From NCBI GenBank assembly GCA_003210795.1, contig QCUJ01000001.1, forward strand, positions 1 through 64,000: DNA of 64,000 nt, given 5' to 3'. Source of the DNA: Synechococcus sp. AG-679-B05. Lineage in GTDB: Bacteria; Cyanobacteriota; Cyanobacteriia; PCC-6307; Cyanobiaceae. Both the position numbers and the translations under genes were made by a program. Positions 1-10,304 of this stretch are shown one piece after another. The notes below the pieces were generated by a model. It did not search any database, was not told where the DNA came from, and was given only the letters and a program-made list of their open reading frames with translations. Every line of letters starts with the position of its first letter. Positions within the stretch are counted from its first letter, which is position 1.

Positions 1-14
1 GGTGGCATGAGCTG

Positions 15-1238
15 GTGGAGAGCCAGAGCACCGAGATCGCCGCGGAACCGATGGCGAGTGAAGATCGCCTGTTCGTGCTCTACACCTCCGGTTCCACCGG
101 CAAACCCAAGGGGGTGGTTCACACCACGGCTGGATACAACCTCTGGGCTCACCTCACCTTTCAGTGGATCTTCGACATCCGTGATGACGATGTGTTCTGG
201 TGCACGGCTGATGTGGGCTGGATCACAGGCCACAGCTACATCGTTTACGGCCCGCTCTCGAATGGTGCGACCACGGTGATGTACGAGGGGGCTCCGCGTC
301 CTTCCAATCCCGGTGCCTTCTGGGAGTTGATCCAGAAGCACGCCATCTCGATCTTCTACACAGCACCAACGGCGATCCGGGCCTTCATGAAGAGCGGCCG
401 TGCTGCGCCGGATCAATTCGACATGAGCAGTCTTCGTCTGCTGGGCACCGTTGGTGAGCCGATCAATCCGGAGGCCTGGATGTGGTATCGCGAGGTGATC
501 GGCGGCAATCGCTGCCCGATCGTCGACACCTGGTGGCAGACCGAAACCGGCGGCGTGATGATCAGTCCGTTGCCGGGCGCGACTCCCACCAAGCCTGGAT
601 CAGCAACCCTGCCGCTGCCAGGGATTCAGGCGGACATCATCGATGCGGAAGGCAACAGCTGCGATGCCGATCAAGGTGGCTACCTGGCTGTTCGCGCCCC
701 CTGGCCGGGGATGATGCGCACGGTGCACGGAAACCCGCAGCGGTTCCGTGAGAGCTACTGGGAGCACATTCGCCCGTCTGATGGGTCGTACCTCTACTTC
801 GCGGGGGATGGTGCCCGTCGTGATGCCGACGGGTACTTCTGGGTGATGGGTCGGGTTGATGACGTGATCAACGTCTCCGGTCACCGTCTCGGCACCATGG
901 AGATTGAATCCGCCCTGGTGAGCCATCCAGCTGTCGCCGAAGCAGCAGTGGTTGGTCGCCCGGACGATCTCAAAGGCGAGGCAATCGTTGCTTTTGTGAC
1001 TCTGGAAGCTGGTCGAGAGGCCTCCGAGGAGCTTGTGCAGCAACTCAGATCCCATGTGGGTGTGGAAATCGGTCCGATTGCCCGTCCGGATGAAATCAAA
1101 TGCAGTGATGCGCTGCCTAAAACCCGCAGCGGCAAGATCATGCGCAGGATTTTGCGTGCGCTGGCGGCGGGTCTGGAGGTCAGTGGAGATACCAGCACCC
1201 TCGAGGACCGTTCGGTCCTCGATCGCCTTCGTTCCTGA
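15..1238 (+). CDS. acs: acetyl-CoA synthetase, C-terminal part (truncated by left window edge)
   Basis: Long ORF with AMP-binding motifs [37 protein letters not shown] and a C-terminal [11 protein letters not shown] lysine motif. Confidence 0.95.
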   Translation: MESQSTEIAAEPMASEDRLFVLYTSGSTGKPKGVVHTTAGYNLWAHLTFQWIFDIRDDDVFWCTADVGWITGHSYIVYGPLSNGATTVMYEGAPRPSNPGAFWELIQKHAISIFYTAPTAIRAFMKSGRAAPDQFDMSSLRLLGTVGEPINPEAWMWYREVIGGNRCPIVDTWWQTETGGVMISPLPGATPTKPGSATLPLPGIQADIIDAEGNSCDADQGGYLAVRAPWPGMMRTVHGNPQRFRESYWEHIRPSDGSYLYFAGDGARRDADGYFWVMGRVDDVINVSGHRLGTMEIESALVSHPAVAEAAVVGRPDDLKGEAIVAFVTLEAGREASEELVQQLRSHVGVEIGPIARPDEIKCSDALPKTRSGKIMRRILRALAAGLEVSGDTSTLEDRSVLDRLRS

Positions 1239-2045
1239 TCAGCTCTCTGAATTGTTCTCCAGGCGCCGACCGACCGTCGCCTGGGCAATCAGGTAGGCCG
1301 CAATCGCGCCTCCCATAAAGCCAACACCGTTTCGCAGCAGCGGCATCACATCGGAGGTGCGGGTGACCACCGGCGCAATTCCAAAGACTCCGAACAACAT
1401 CACCCAGAGGGGTGAAAGCAGCAGCACCCAGGCCCAGGCGATCGTTTCACCCTCCTTGCGGGGGTAGGAGGCGAAACCGGCGATCAATCCACCCAGAATT
1501 GAGGTAGTCAAGGTCCAGAGCCATTGCTCCAGAGGTAAGCCAGGAACCACCTGGCATCCTCCGCGCTCCAGGCAGATCTCAACGGCATTGAGGGAGTCGA
1601 GGATGGCGCCGTCCTCCCCGTGATCTTTGACGTAAAACTGATTGCCGAAACGGGTCTGCAGCTCAACCCAGTAGGTGCGCGGCATCAGCGCGAAAAGGGC
1701 ATCACCCACGTTGAAGTTGAGCAGATTCCCGCCGCGGGGATCAGCCACCAGCAGAAGGCTGCTCTCATCCAGCCCCCAGAATTCGCGCACGGCCAGTCCT
1801 GGGGTTCGCTCGTACTGGGTCAGCACTCGCAGTTTCCAACCGGTCTCCGCCTCAAAGGTGTTGAGGCTGTCCTCAAGGCTTGCGCGCTGTGCGTTGCTGA
1901 AGGCCTTGGCCAGATCGATCACGGGAGTTGGGTGATCAGGGAGTAACTCAGGGTTGTCGTAGGCGCTGACGGGAGTTCCAATCCCCAGACTCAGGGCGAC
2001 GGCCAGGACGAAAGCCCAAAAGCAGCCGTTGCGATGTGTTCCCAT
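1239..2045 (-). CDS. TPM-domain (TLP18.3/Psb32-like) secreted or membrane protein
   Basis: Signal peptide, then VIDLAKAFSNAQRASLEDSLNTFEAETGWKLRVLTQYERTPG, and C-terminal TM segments; start chosen at MGTHRNG to reduce overlap with the divergent gene. Confidence 0.7.
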   Translation of the reverse strand: MGTHRNGCFWAFVLAVALSLGIGTPVSAYDNPELLPDHPTPVIDLAKAFSNAQRASLEDSLNTFEAETGWKLRVLTQYERTPGLAVREFWGLDESSLLLVADPRGGNLLNFNVGDALFALMPRTYWVELQTRFGNQFYVKDHGEDGAILDSLNAVEICLERGGCQVVPGLPLEQWLWTLTTSILGGLIAGFASYPRKEGETIAWAWVLLLSPLWVMLFGVFGIAPVVTRTSDVMPLLRNGVGFMGGAIAAYLIAQATVGRRLENNSES

Positions 2046-2076
2046 GGATCTGCTTCTGCGACCGGCATTCTCTCCA

Positions 2077-3255
2077 ATGAATCCGACGCCTGCGGTTTGC
2101 CCGGCTTGGTTGGCCAAGCTTTTTCATGAGGCCGGAGGTGTGGTCCCGTTTCGTCAATACATGGAGTGGGCCCTTTTTCACTCTGAACACGGCTATTACG
2201 GTGCTGGTCAGGTTCGGATTGGTCCCGGCGGTGACTTCGCCACGTCTCCTTCTCTTGGGCCGGACTTCGCCGAATTGCTGGCGCAACAGCTGATCGAGCT
2301 GTTGCAATCCCTCCCCGGAGATGGACGCCGTCTTTCTCTGGTGGAGGTCGGCCCTGGTGAGGGTGACCTGGCTGCAGATCTGCTCCAGGCCATTCACGAG
2401 CTTGCACCGGAACTGATGCAACGTCTAGAGCTGGTGCTGGTGGAGCGAAGTTCAGCACTCCGCTCGCGGCAGCAGCAACGCCTCGCCAAGACGCAGATCA
2501 ACGAAGCGTCCATGCCGACGCTGCGCTGGTGCTCCCTGGAGGAGTTGGCAGCTGCCCCGGTTCAGGGGGTGGTGTTGGCCCATGAACTCCTGGATGCACT
2601 GCCAGTGGACCGCGTGGTTCTCGAGGCAGGTTGTTTGCAGTTGCAGGGAGTGGAGTTACTGAGCAGCGGTTGTCTCTGTTGGTGCCTTCTGCCACTGCCT
2701 GAGCCGCTGGCTGAAGCCATCGCCGCTTCGGACTGTTGTTTGCCTCCAGCGGATGCTCCGGAGGGTTGGTGCAGTGAATGGCATGGCTGTTACGGAGCCT
2801 GGTTGCAGAGCCTGTCGGCAGCGATCGATCAAGGGGTGTTGCTTGTGATCGACTACGCCCTGGAAGCAGAGCGCTACTACTCCTCTCGCCGGTCGGAGGG
2901 AACGCTCATGGCCTACGGGGGCGGTGCCGCCGGACTGGACCCTCTCGCTGCGCCGGGGGGACAGGACCTCACAAGCCATGTGTGCATTGAGAGCCTGAAC
3001 GCTGCTGCCGCTTCCCAGGGATGGCAGTTGCTCGATCAGCGCCGCCAGGGGGAGATGATGCTGGCGTTGGGTTTGGCCGAGCGGTTGCATTCCCTTCAAC
3101 AGCTGCCTCCACAGCAGCTGCCGGAGGCTCTGCAGCGGCGTGAAGCGTTGCTTCGACTGGTGGATCCAGCCGGCCTGGGAGAGTTCCGCTGGCTGCTCTA
3201 TGGCCGGGGTGTAGGGACAACCAGCCTCAGCCTGCGAGCTGCTCCAGACATCTGA
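2077..3255 (+). CDS. SAM-dependent methyltransferase, MidA/NDUFAF7-like (DUF185)
   Basis: [41 protein letters not shown] and [16 protein letters not shown] motifs. Confidence 0.85.
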   Translation: MNPTPAVCPAWLAKLFHEAGGVVPFRQYMEWALFHSEHGYYGAGQVRIGPGGDFATSPSLGPDFAELLAQQLIELLQSLPGDGRRLSLVEVGPGEGDLAADLLQAIHELAPELMQRLELVLVERSSALRSRQQQRLAKTQINEASMPTLRWCSLEELAAAPVQGVVLAHELLDALPVDRVVLEAGCLQLQGVELLSSGCLCWCLLPLPEPLAEAIAASDCCLPPADAPEGWCSEWHGCYGAWLQSLSAAIDQGVLLVIDYALEAERYYSSRRSEGTLMAYGGGAAGLDPLAAPGGQDLTSHVCIESLNAAAASQGWQLLDQRRQGEMMLALGLAERLHSLQQLPPQQLPEALQRREALLRLVDPAGLGEFRWLLYGRGVGTTSLSLRAAPDI

Positions 3256-4366
3256 GGATCTCCTCCCGGGTGATGTCGTCGCGGATCTCCACACTGCCGA
3301 TGGCGGTAGGCAGGATGAAGCGCAATTTTCCATCCAACACCTTCTTGTCGCCCTGCAGTGTTTTGAGCACGGCCTCGGGATCCAGCTTTGGCCAGGCCGT
3401 CGGCAGGCCGCACTGAGCGATCAGCTGTTGTTGCCGCTCCATGTCGTCAGCACTCCAGCTGCCACGGATCAGCGCCAGCTGCCCAACGGCCACCATGCCG
3501 ATGGCCACGGCTTCACCATGTAGCCATGTGCCGTAGCCGCAGAGTGTTTCCACAACATGGCCGAACGTGTGGCCGTAATTGAGGATCGCTCTAAGGCCTC
3601 CCTCTCGCTCATCCTCCGCGACCACCCGGGCCTTGGCGGCTGCCGAACGCTCCAGGATCGTCTCGAGAACACTGTTCCCGAGCCCTTGCGCCGAATCGGG
3701 TGCCCTACTGGCCTCGAGGGTCTGGAACAGCTCCGCATCGCCGAGGATGCCGTACTTGATCACCTCTGCCATTCCGGCACGGAATTCGCGCCGCGGCAGG
3801 GTCGATAATGTGTCCGGATCAATCAGCACCAACCTGGGCTGGTGGAAGGCACCGATCAGATTTTTACCGCCTGGATGGTTCACCCCGGTCTTGCCGCCGA
3901 TGGCTGCATCGACCATGGCCAGCAGTGTTGTGGGAACTTGCACGACCCCGACCCCGCGCAGCCATGTGGCCGCTGCAAAGCCCGTCATGTCACCCACAAC
4001 CCCACCGCCGAGGGCCAGCATCAACGAGCTGCGTTCAAGTCGCTGATCGAAAGCGGCGTTATGGATCGACGCCACCGTGGCTGGCGTCTTGTGTTGTTCG
4101 CCGGCCTCAATCACCAGCAGTTCGGCTTCGAAACCGTTCCTGCGCAGGCTATCCAGGCAGGTCGCTCCATACGGACCAGCCACATCGGCATTGCTCACCA
4201 CCAGAATTCGCCGACCTTCGCGGATGCCGGCCTGCTTGAGCTCTGCTCCGATTCCAGCCAGACCGCCAGCGCCGATCACCACCTCATAGGGATTTCGTTC
4301 CAGGGCAACCGGAATTCGACGCAGGGTGGAGGAGGCAACCATGGCAAGAGCATCCACTGCCGACAC
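3227..4366 (-). CDS. aroB: 3-dehydroquinate synthase
   Basis: [67 protein letters not shown]. Confidence 0.97.
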   Translation of the reverse strand: MSAVDALAMVASSTLRRIPVALERNPYEVVIGAGGLAGIGAELKQAGIREGRRILVVSNADVAGPYGATCLDSLRRNGFEAELLVIEAGEQHKTPATVASIHNAAFDQRLERSSLMLALGGGVVGDMTGFAAATWLRGVGVVQVPTTLLAMVDAAIGGKTGVNHPGGKNLIGAFHQPRLVLIDPDTLSTLPRREFRAGMAEVIKYGILGDAELFQTLEASRAPDSAQGLGNSVLETILERSAAAKARVVAEDEREGGLRAILNYGHTFGHVVETLCGYGTWLHGEAVAIGMVAVGQLALIRGSWSADDMERQQQLIAQCGLPTAWPKLDPEAVLKTLQGDKKVLDGKLRFILPTAIGSVEIRDDITREEILRCLEQLAG

Positions 4367-4422
4367 TTTGCCCGGCAGAGACCGTTTCCTGCCCGTAATC
4401 TCCCATCAGTTCCGTCCCTGTC

Positions 4423-5295
4423 GTGCGGCACAGCCTCATCGCCTGGCCCTTTGTTCTGCCCGCTCTGCTGTTGATCAGCGTTTCGGTGCTCGTCCCCGCC
4501 TTGATGGCACTGGTGATGAGCTTCAGCTCCACGGGGTTGGATGTGAGTGAGCCGCTTCGGTTCGTCGGACTGGCCAACCTGCAGCGCCTGATCACCGATC
4601 CGATGGTGCGACGGGTGCTGATCACAACGTTTTTATACCTGGTTGGTGTCGTGCCACCGATCGTGCTCGGTTCCCTTGGCCTGGCCGTGCTGGTGGATCA
4701 ACGGCTTCCAGGACGTGACCTGCTGCGCGGGGCCTTCTATACCCCTGTTCTGGTGTCGATCGTGGTGGCCGCCATCGCTTTTCGTTGGCTGTATGCCGAG
4801 ACCGGGCTGATCAATGGCTGGCTGTCGGCGTTGCTCGGACCGGCTTTCACGCCAATCGGTTTTCTCACCTCACCTCTTCTGGCTTTACCGGCCGTGATGG
4901 TGGTGACCCTGTGGAAGGGTCTTGGTTATTACATGGTGATCTTCCTTGCAGGACTTCAGGGCATTCCCAGGGAGCTCTACGAGGCAGCCGAACTGGATGG
5001 CAGCCATGGCTGGCGTCAACATCTCGACATCACGCTTCCGTTGCTTCGCCCTTACGTGACGCTCGTGGCAGTGGTGTCGTCCATCGCTGCGACGAAGGTG
5101 TTCGAGGAGGTGTTCCTGATGACCCAGGGCGGTCCGGCCGATTCAACGCGAACGATTGTTTATTACGTGTACGACCAGGCATTCGCTGAGCTGGAGATCA
5201 GTTATGCCTGCACACTTGGCCTTGCTCTTTTCCTTCTGGTTCTGCTGCTCACCCTGGTACGCCTTGTCTTCAGCGGGGATCGGGCACTGATCTAA
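4423..5295 (+). CDS. sugar-type ABC transporter permease (MalF/UgpA-like), GTG start
   Basis: Six-TM permease with EAAELDGSHGWRQHLDITLPLLRP (EAA loop). Confidence 0.9.
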   Translation: MRHSLIAWPFVLPALLLISVSVLVPALMALVMSFSSTGLDVSEPLRFVGLANLQRLITDPMVRRVLITTFLYLVGVVPPIVLGSLGLAVLVDQRLPGRDLLRGAFYTPVLVSIVVAAIAFRWLYAETGLINGWLSALLGPAFTPIGFLTSPLLALPAVMVVTLWKGLGYYMVIFLAGLQGIPRELYEAAELDGSHGWRQHLDITLPLLRPYVTLVAVVSSIAATKVFEEVFLMTQGGPADSTRTIVYYVYDQAFAELEISYACTLGLALFLLVLLLTLVRLVFSGDRALI

Positions 5296-5351
5296 CGGCA
5301 GATGGTTCGGGCGGATGGCAAGCTGCTCCATTCCGCCAGGCACCATTCGCG

Positions 5352-6512
5352 ATGACCAGCACGGCCGAGATGATCGGTGTTGTGGGCGGCGGCCAGTTGG
5401 CTCGGATGCTGGTGCAGGCAGCAGCTGAACGACATGTTCCGATCGCCGTCCAGACGCCGTCTGGGCAGGATCCCGCCAGTGAAGGGGCCACACGCCAGGT
5501 TTCGGCGGACCCGCGGGATGTGGCGGGTACCAGGGATCTGGTGCAGGGCTGTTGCGGCGTCACGTTCGAGAACGAGTGGGTCGATATTGCAGCCCTGCGG
5601 CCGCTTGAACGGCAGGGGGTTTGTTTCAGTCCAGGACTGAAGGCGTTATCACCGTTGGTGGACAAGTTGTCCCAACGACAGCTGCTGGATGAGTTGGCGA
5701 TACCGGCACCACCCTGGTGCGCTTTGACGGAGATCTCACCATCACAGCCTGCTCTTCCAAAGGGTTGGCGTTTTCCTGTGATGGCGAAGGCTTCTCGTGG
5801 TGGTTACGACGGCAAGGGCACGCTGGCGCTGCACACCATTGAGGAACTGGCGCAGTTGCTGCGTCGCGTTGAAGCCGACGACTGGTTGTTGGAGTCCTGG
5901 GTCGATTTCGAGCGTGAACTGGCACTGGTGGTGTCTCGGGATCGCCAGGGTCGGGTCCGCAGTTTTCCCCTTGTGGAGACGCACCAGCATCGTCAGGTCT
6001 GCGACTGGGTTCTGGCGCCTGCACCGGCTGACCAGTCCATTGAAGCGTTGGCTTACAACGTGGCCGTGTCGTTGCTGACCAAGCTGGATTACGTGGGCGT
6101 TCTGGCCCTGGAGTTCTTTTTTGGTCTAGATGGTCTGCAGGTCAATGAGATCGCACCGCGCACCCATAACTCCGGCCACTTTTCGATCGACGCCTGCAAC
6201 AGCAGCCAGTTCGATCAACAGCTCTGCATCGTTGCCGGTCTCCCTGTGCCGATGCCGGAGCTGACCAGCAACGGCGCGCTGATGGTCAATCTGTTGGGCC
6301 TCGAGGGTGCAGCACCGCTGGACGAGCGACTGACGGCCCTGCGCCAACTGCCCGACGCGCATCTGCACTGGTATGGGAAAACTCCGGAAACACCCGGTCG
6401 CAAGCTCGGTCATGTGACCGTTCTGTTGCCAGGCCCCGATGCCGATGCCCGAGCGGAGCAATCCAGTCAGGCTCTGAGGCAGGTTCGTGCCATCTGGCCG
6501 AATCCATCCTGA
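5352..6512 (+). CDS. purK: N5-carboxyaminoimidazole ribonucleotide synthase
   Basis: GVVGGGQLARMLVQAA, ATP-grasp core, VNEIAPRTHNSGHFSIDACNSSQFDQQ. Confidence 0.97.
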   Translation: MTSTAEMIGVVGGGQLARMLVQAAAERHVPIAVQTPSGQDPASEGATRQVSADPRDVAGTRDLVQGCCGVTFENEWVDIAALRPLERQGVCFSPGLKALSPLVDKLSQRQLLDELAIPAPPWCALTEISPSQPALPKGWRFPVMAKASRGGYDGKGTLALHTIEELAQLLRRVEADDWLLESWVDFERELALVVSRDRQGRVRSFPLVETHQHRQVCDWVLAPAPADQSIEALAYNVAVSLLTKLDYVGVLALEFFFGLDGLQVNEIAPRTHNSGHFSIDACNSSQFDQQLCIVAGLPVPMPELTSNGALMVNLLGLEGAAPLDERLTALRQLPDAHLHWYGKTPETPGRKLGHVTVLLPGPDADARAEQSSQALRQVRAIWPNPS

Positions 6513-6533
6513 ATTTTCATTTAAGATGAAATA

Positions 6534-6716
6534 GAACTGCTGTGTTGGTGACGGCCTTCTTCTAGTGCTCTGATCTGACTCTCTTTCGACTTGGGAAGAC
6601 TGTCGTGACGGTGCCGTAAACCGGTCTTGTAGCCGGAAACGAAACCCCACTTTGACTTCCCTTCTGGTTCTTCCAGGTCGACCACTGGGGCTCGCACGGC
6701 ATGGTGGTTCACCCCC
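6534..6716 (+). ncRNA. ssrS: probable 6S RNA (ssrS/ssaA, Yfr7-type); boundaries approximate
   Basis: Immediately 3' of purK, the usual cyanobacterial 6S RNA location; preceded by -10-like TAAGAT (6522-6527); strong pairing such as CCCCA...TGGGG enclosing CTGG-TTCTT-CCAG, and TGCCGT/ACGGCA; length about 183 nt. Confidence 0.55.
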
Positions 6717-6726
6717 TTAAAACCAT

Positions 6727-6750
6727 TAACTAGAAAAGGATTTCTAGTTA
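6727..6750. repeat. perfect 10-bp inverted repeat (taactagaaa-agga-tttctagtta)
   Basis: Read directly: arms 6727-6736 and 6741-6750, 4-nt loop; no T-run follows. Confidence 0.9.
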
Positions 6751-6800
6751 GTGTTCGGACTGGCTGGCAAATTGTTGGCCTTACGGATTGCTTAACAGGG

Positions 6801-7043
6801 TCAGAGATCATCAAACCGTTTGAACTCTTCTCTAAGTTCCGTTAACACCTGCTTGAGAGAGGCGTAATTATCAGGGTCCGCTTCCCATGAATCGATCACT
6901 AGACGGGCTGAATGAATGATGTTGTTTGCTTCGATCAAGGGTCCTTGAATTTCTATCATTGAATTTGCACCTGTGTTTCGATTGAGAACTTTAGCTTTAT
7001 GATTCTCTATCCTGTAAGCCGTTGTAATAAGCCGAACACTCAA
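6801..7043 (-). CDS. small hypothetical protein (possible start at 6959, MIEIQGPL...)
   Basis: ORF with protein-like composition (LIEANNIIHSARLVIDSWEADPDNYASLKQVLTELREEFKRFDDL). Confidence 0.55.
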   Translation of the reverse strand: MSVRLITTAYRIENHKAKVLNRNTGANSMIEIQGPLIEANNIIHSARLVIDSWEADPDNYASLKQVLTELREEFKRFDDL

Positions 7044-7104
7044 TTACAACAAGATCATGCTTAAGCCGCTTCTAAAATTGAAATAGATAGAATCCTACAT
7101 CAGA

Positions 7105-7590
7105 ATGGATAAAGTTAGGAGTGACAGGACGAGAGGAGCAACTGGCAGCAAGAAAAGAAAAATTTATGCGATATCGGCTAATAATTCTGACTTATTTGAT
7201 TTCAATAAATCTATTGTTCCGCGTGGAGGAACGTTATCCAAGATCAAATTTAGGCAGCGTCGTAATGGATCGTATTTTATAAAGATCTTTCAGGAAATCA
7301 ACGATGACGGTCGAGTCTCCAAACGGGAGCTAATTTATAAAGGCAAGAGTAGAGATTGGCTTGAAAACGATATTCTGACTAATTTTTCTGGGCAGATTCG
7401 ATTGAAAAAGAATATGCATATGTGCGAGTGGATGGCCGCAAAATTTCCAGTTGATTTAATATATTGCGCAATGGAATATATCCCTACGACTTATTCTTGT
7501 CTATTAATCGATAGCGATGGAGCAAGTTTTAAGTTTAACGGTATAAGTAGTTTTGCATCAGACAACGTTTATCCTATTGCTGGCTACTAG
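7105..7590 (+). CDS. small hypothetical protein with EF-hand-like loop; paralogue of the split locus at 10305-10771
   Basis: 161-aa ORF; loop EINDDGRVSKRE fits an EF-hand-like pattern; hand alignment to the translated 10771-10305 minus locus. Confidence 0.75.
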   Translation: MDKVRSDRTRGATGSKKRKIYAISANNSDLFDFNKSIVPRGGTLSKIKFRQRRNGSYFIKIFQEINDDGRVSKRELIYKGKSRDWLENDILTNFSGQIRLKKNMHMCEWMAAKFPVDLIYCAMEYIPTTYSCLLIDSDGASFKFNGISSFASDNVYPIAGY

Positions 7591-8173
7591 TCACAGTTTG
7601 ACTTGTTTGAGAGGGGCCTTGGAAGCACGATGCAGGAATCAAGTGTTCTCATCTATTTAAATAGATAATCAATCGGAAAAACCAGGATTTGGCTTCAAAG
7701 TAACGATATAATATCGATTATGGTGTTGTTACTCATCATAATTCATCTACTAATAAAGGAGATCGTAATAGCTTCGGTCTCCCAGCCGTAGGAGATAGTT
7801 CTTCACGATAGCCTTCAAGCATTGGATTCATTGAATGTATCGCAGTGGTTTTGTAGTTTGTGCGTGAGCAGAATTGATATCTAGATTTTGTAGAGATTTT
7901 TTGGCTGATTTTTCTGAAATAGTTCAAACCTCTTTGTTTATAAGTTATATCGTCTTGAAGGATTTATTCAATTCTCGATGAACGAGCTATATGGAAAATT
8001 CAAAACCCATTTTGATTTGGCATTAGTACGATTTTGATCATGCTGTTTATTTTTTTACAAGTCGAATAGGCGTTTTGCACAGAGTTCGCGCCATTTCGGT
8101 TTTGTTGACAGTGGTATAGCCGATTGTGAATGAGTAGTTGTTGCTAACAGTTTTTACCGTGTCTATCTTTTAG

Positions 8174-8284
8174 ATGTATTGTCTAGCTGCTGTGCGTATT
8201 TTTGCCGCTTTATTATTGTTAGTCCTTGCTACAAATCCTTTTGCCCTTAGTAGTCTACTTGCAAATAAAAATGACAAACCATAA
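8174..8284 (+). CDS. possible 36-aa secreted/TM microprotein MYCLAAVRIFAALLLLVLATNPFALSSLLANKNDKP
   Basis: ATG-to-TAA ORF with a signal-peptide-like hydrophobic core; below ORF-track cutoff. Confidence 0.3.
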   Translation: MYCLAAVRIFAALLLLVLATNPFALSSLLANKNDKP

Positions 8285-8311
8285 TCGTTAACTTCTATAC
8301 AGCAACGTAGG

Positions 8312-8611
8312 GTGTCTAATTTTGGCTTCGTGGCTGGAATAAGATATCATGTAGGTAAATCTATTTTATCAAAGGCCCAAGCTGAAAAAGCTATTGCTGA
8401 CGAAGTGAGTCCTGATGATATTGATTTTTTGAACGACAGAAGAGTTGTCAGTCTTTTAAGTTCATATAGCGAATATTCGTACAATGCTTTGGAGGATTGC
8501 AAGTTTGCTTCCCTCGAAGTTGTTGTAAATGACAATAATGAATTATTTCGAGAAATGACTGAACTTGTGCTGCAAGATGAATACCCTTCGAAGGAAAAAT
8601 ACACGACATAA
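8312..8611 (+). CDS. hypothetical protein (GTG start)
   Basis: 99-aa ORF with plausible soluble composition; minus-strand ORF 8347-8652 competes. Confidence 0.4.
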   Translation: MSNFGFVAGIRYHVGKSILSKAQAEKAIADEVSPDDIDFLNDRRVVSLLSSYSEYSYNALEDCKFASLEVVVNDNNELFREMTELVLQDEYPSKEKYTT

Positions 8612-8723
8612 GACTCTAATCGTTGATTAGTAACATTATAATTAAGGCCCAAATATCAATTGTTTTGATGGTTTGCCTTTGCTCCTCCTTTGGTGCTTGA
8701 ATGGTTAGACCCCTCCATCCGTC

Positions 8724-8945
8724 ATGCCTTGTACCGCTAAGAGTGAGCTTCAAGAATTGAAGAAGCAGATCTATCGGTTACATAAGGAATACTTGGACAA
8801 TGGCGATGACCACAACGGTTTTGTTCACGATTTGTCTGTGCTTGTTTCAGACGGTCTTGAGGATGGATATTCAGCAAGGCAAATGGCTAAGAAAATCGGT
8901 GATTACGTGAAAGAATTAAAGCAGGTCAATAGTGAAAGTATTTAA
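8724..8945 (+). CDS. small hypothetical protein
   Basis: 73-aa helical ORF ELQELKKQIYRLHKEYLDNGDDHNGFVHDLSVLVSDGLEDGYSARQMAKKIGDYVKELKQ. Confidence 0.6.
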   Translation: MPCTAKSELQELKKQIYRLHKEYLDNGDDHNGFVHDLSVLVSDGLEDGYSARQMAKKIGDYVKELKQVNSESI

Positions 8946-9517
8946 ATAATTCAATCGGATAAAGAGGGAGACTTTACTGATCAAAATTGCTCTGGAAATG
9001 AGTGAGTATATTGATCTAACTCTTCTGTTTCATTACGATCAATCGATTTTCTATGGTTAGAAGCTGACGGATTGATGCCTAATAAGATCCTATACCTCAT
9101 TCTTGTTCTGCGTCCTGTGCAGTTTGAACAGGTTTTGCTCAGCTCTCTTGACGCAATCGAAATGGCATGTCTCCTTCACAACAACCATCAAAAGTCACCT
9201 CAACCCTCAGTATTGGCGATCTGATCAGGCTTTCTGTCTCCCAGCTCTTTTCTGGTCAGTAGAACCCGTCTCAATTGTTCCGGGTTCCTGAATCGAGTCA
9301 TCCAGCCTGAACACTTGGCATTCGAGCTCATGTTGTTGTAGACCCCTGAGCACGGTTCAGGGTGTTCCATATCCCCCGATATGAATTCTCTAGACCGGTG
9401 TCTGAGAGGGTTTAAGAGGATTCAGCAGGATTGATGAATTTACTAGAAAAATTTACCTTCATGACAAGTAATTAAATCTTAGGTAGCTCAGTGAACATAT
9501 ATGATCTGAAGAGATTA

Positions 9518-9841
9518 TTAGACTTCCTTTGTCCACTCATATTCAGATTGATTGGCTGACGCTATTTCTTCTGTTGGTACACCATCAATGACCAGATCAG
9601 CTAGATCAATTAGCCAACTGCGTCTCATCCTTTTGACAAACTGAACATCGCTTATTTGACAAGGATATTCAACGAGATAACCGCGCCAACCTCCTTCAAA
9701 AACCGGAGTCTCTTGTCTGACGATTTTATAGCCAGCTTCAGTGAGGATATTCTTGGCCAATTCATGAGCACTGATATTTCTTTGAAGCGCTATTTTTTGC
9801 ACTTTGCTGATTTTTCTTGGTCTAGGCCTTTTGTCTAGCAT
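9518..9841 (-). CDS. hypothetical protein
   Basis: 107-aa ORF with natural protein composition (ISAHELAKNILTEAGYKIVRQETPVFEGGWRGYLVEYPCQISD...). Confidence 0.6.
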   Translation of the reverse strand: MLDKRPRPRKISKVQKIALQRNISAHELAKNILTEAGYKIVRQETPVFEGGWRGYLVEYPCQISDVQFVKRMRRSWLIDLADLVIDGVPTEEIASANQSEYEWTKEV

Positions 9842-9883
9842 GGGCTTTTAGTGGATTCTTGTTAAAGTCTACAAGTTAACTAG

Positions 9884-10003
9884 ATGATAAGAGAAAAGAG
9901 CTTTATTGTTATTCCAGAAATTACCGTGGTTTGTGAAAAAGCTTTAGCGCTGGTTGATGAGGTGTTCATGATCAATAAAGAGATTGAGTCGTCCAGTGAC
10001 TAA
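9884..10003 (+). CDS. possible 39-aa small protein MIREKSFIVIPEITVVCEKALALVDEVFMINKEIESSSD
   Basis: ATG-to-TAA ORF divergent from 9518-9841; below ORF-track cutoff. Confidence 0.35.
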   Translation: MIREKSFIVIPEITVVCEKALALVDEVFMINKEIESSSD

Positions 10004-10044
10004 CAGGATAAATTGATCAGAGCGAATTGTTTCAGTAAACAGCT

Positions 10045-10137
10045 CTAATGAGGCAATCCGCGCATTAACCAGGTTTCAAAAGCAAAGAAGACAACAAAGA
10101 AAGCAGAGACAAATCCAACCAGGATTTTTCCAGACAT
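10045..10137 (-). CDS. possible 30-aa single-TM microprotein MSGKILVGFVSAFFVVFFAFETWLMRGLPH
   Basis: Complete ATG-to-TAG ORF on the minus strand encoding one strong hydrophobic segment with charged flanks. Confidence 0.5.
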   Translation of the reverse strand: MSGKILVGFVSAFFVVFFAFETWLMRGLPH

Positions 10138-10304
10138 TTGATTACTAAGGATGTCTTCTGATTATGGCGACACAGCCGCTGCGTGCAACTGATTGAAATC
10201 CTTGTTTCAAGATCAAGGTAAAATATTACTTAGATGAAAATATTCTTGAATCAATTATGCGAGAAATATTATGACTCGAATTTATTTCTACTAGCAAGGG
10301 TCGC

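Noticed and set aside
6521-6814. 97-aa minus ORF over the purK-distal region
   Set aside because: It overlaps the structured, probable 6S RNA segment; composition is not protein-like.
9103-9291. 62-aa plus ORF (MFCVLCSLNRFCSALL...)
   Set aside because: Composition and lack of any motif make it most likely a chance ORF.
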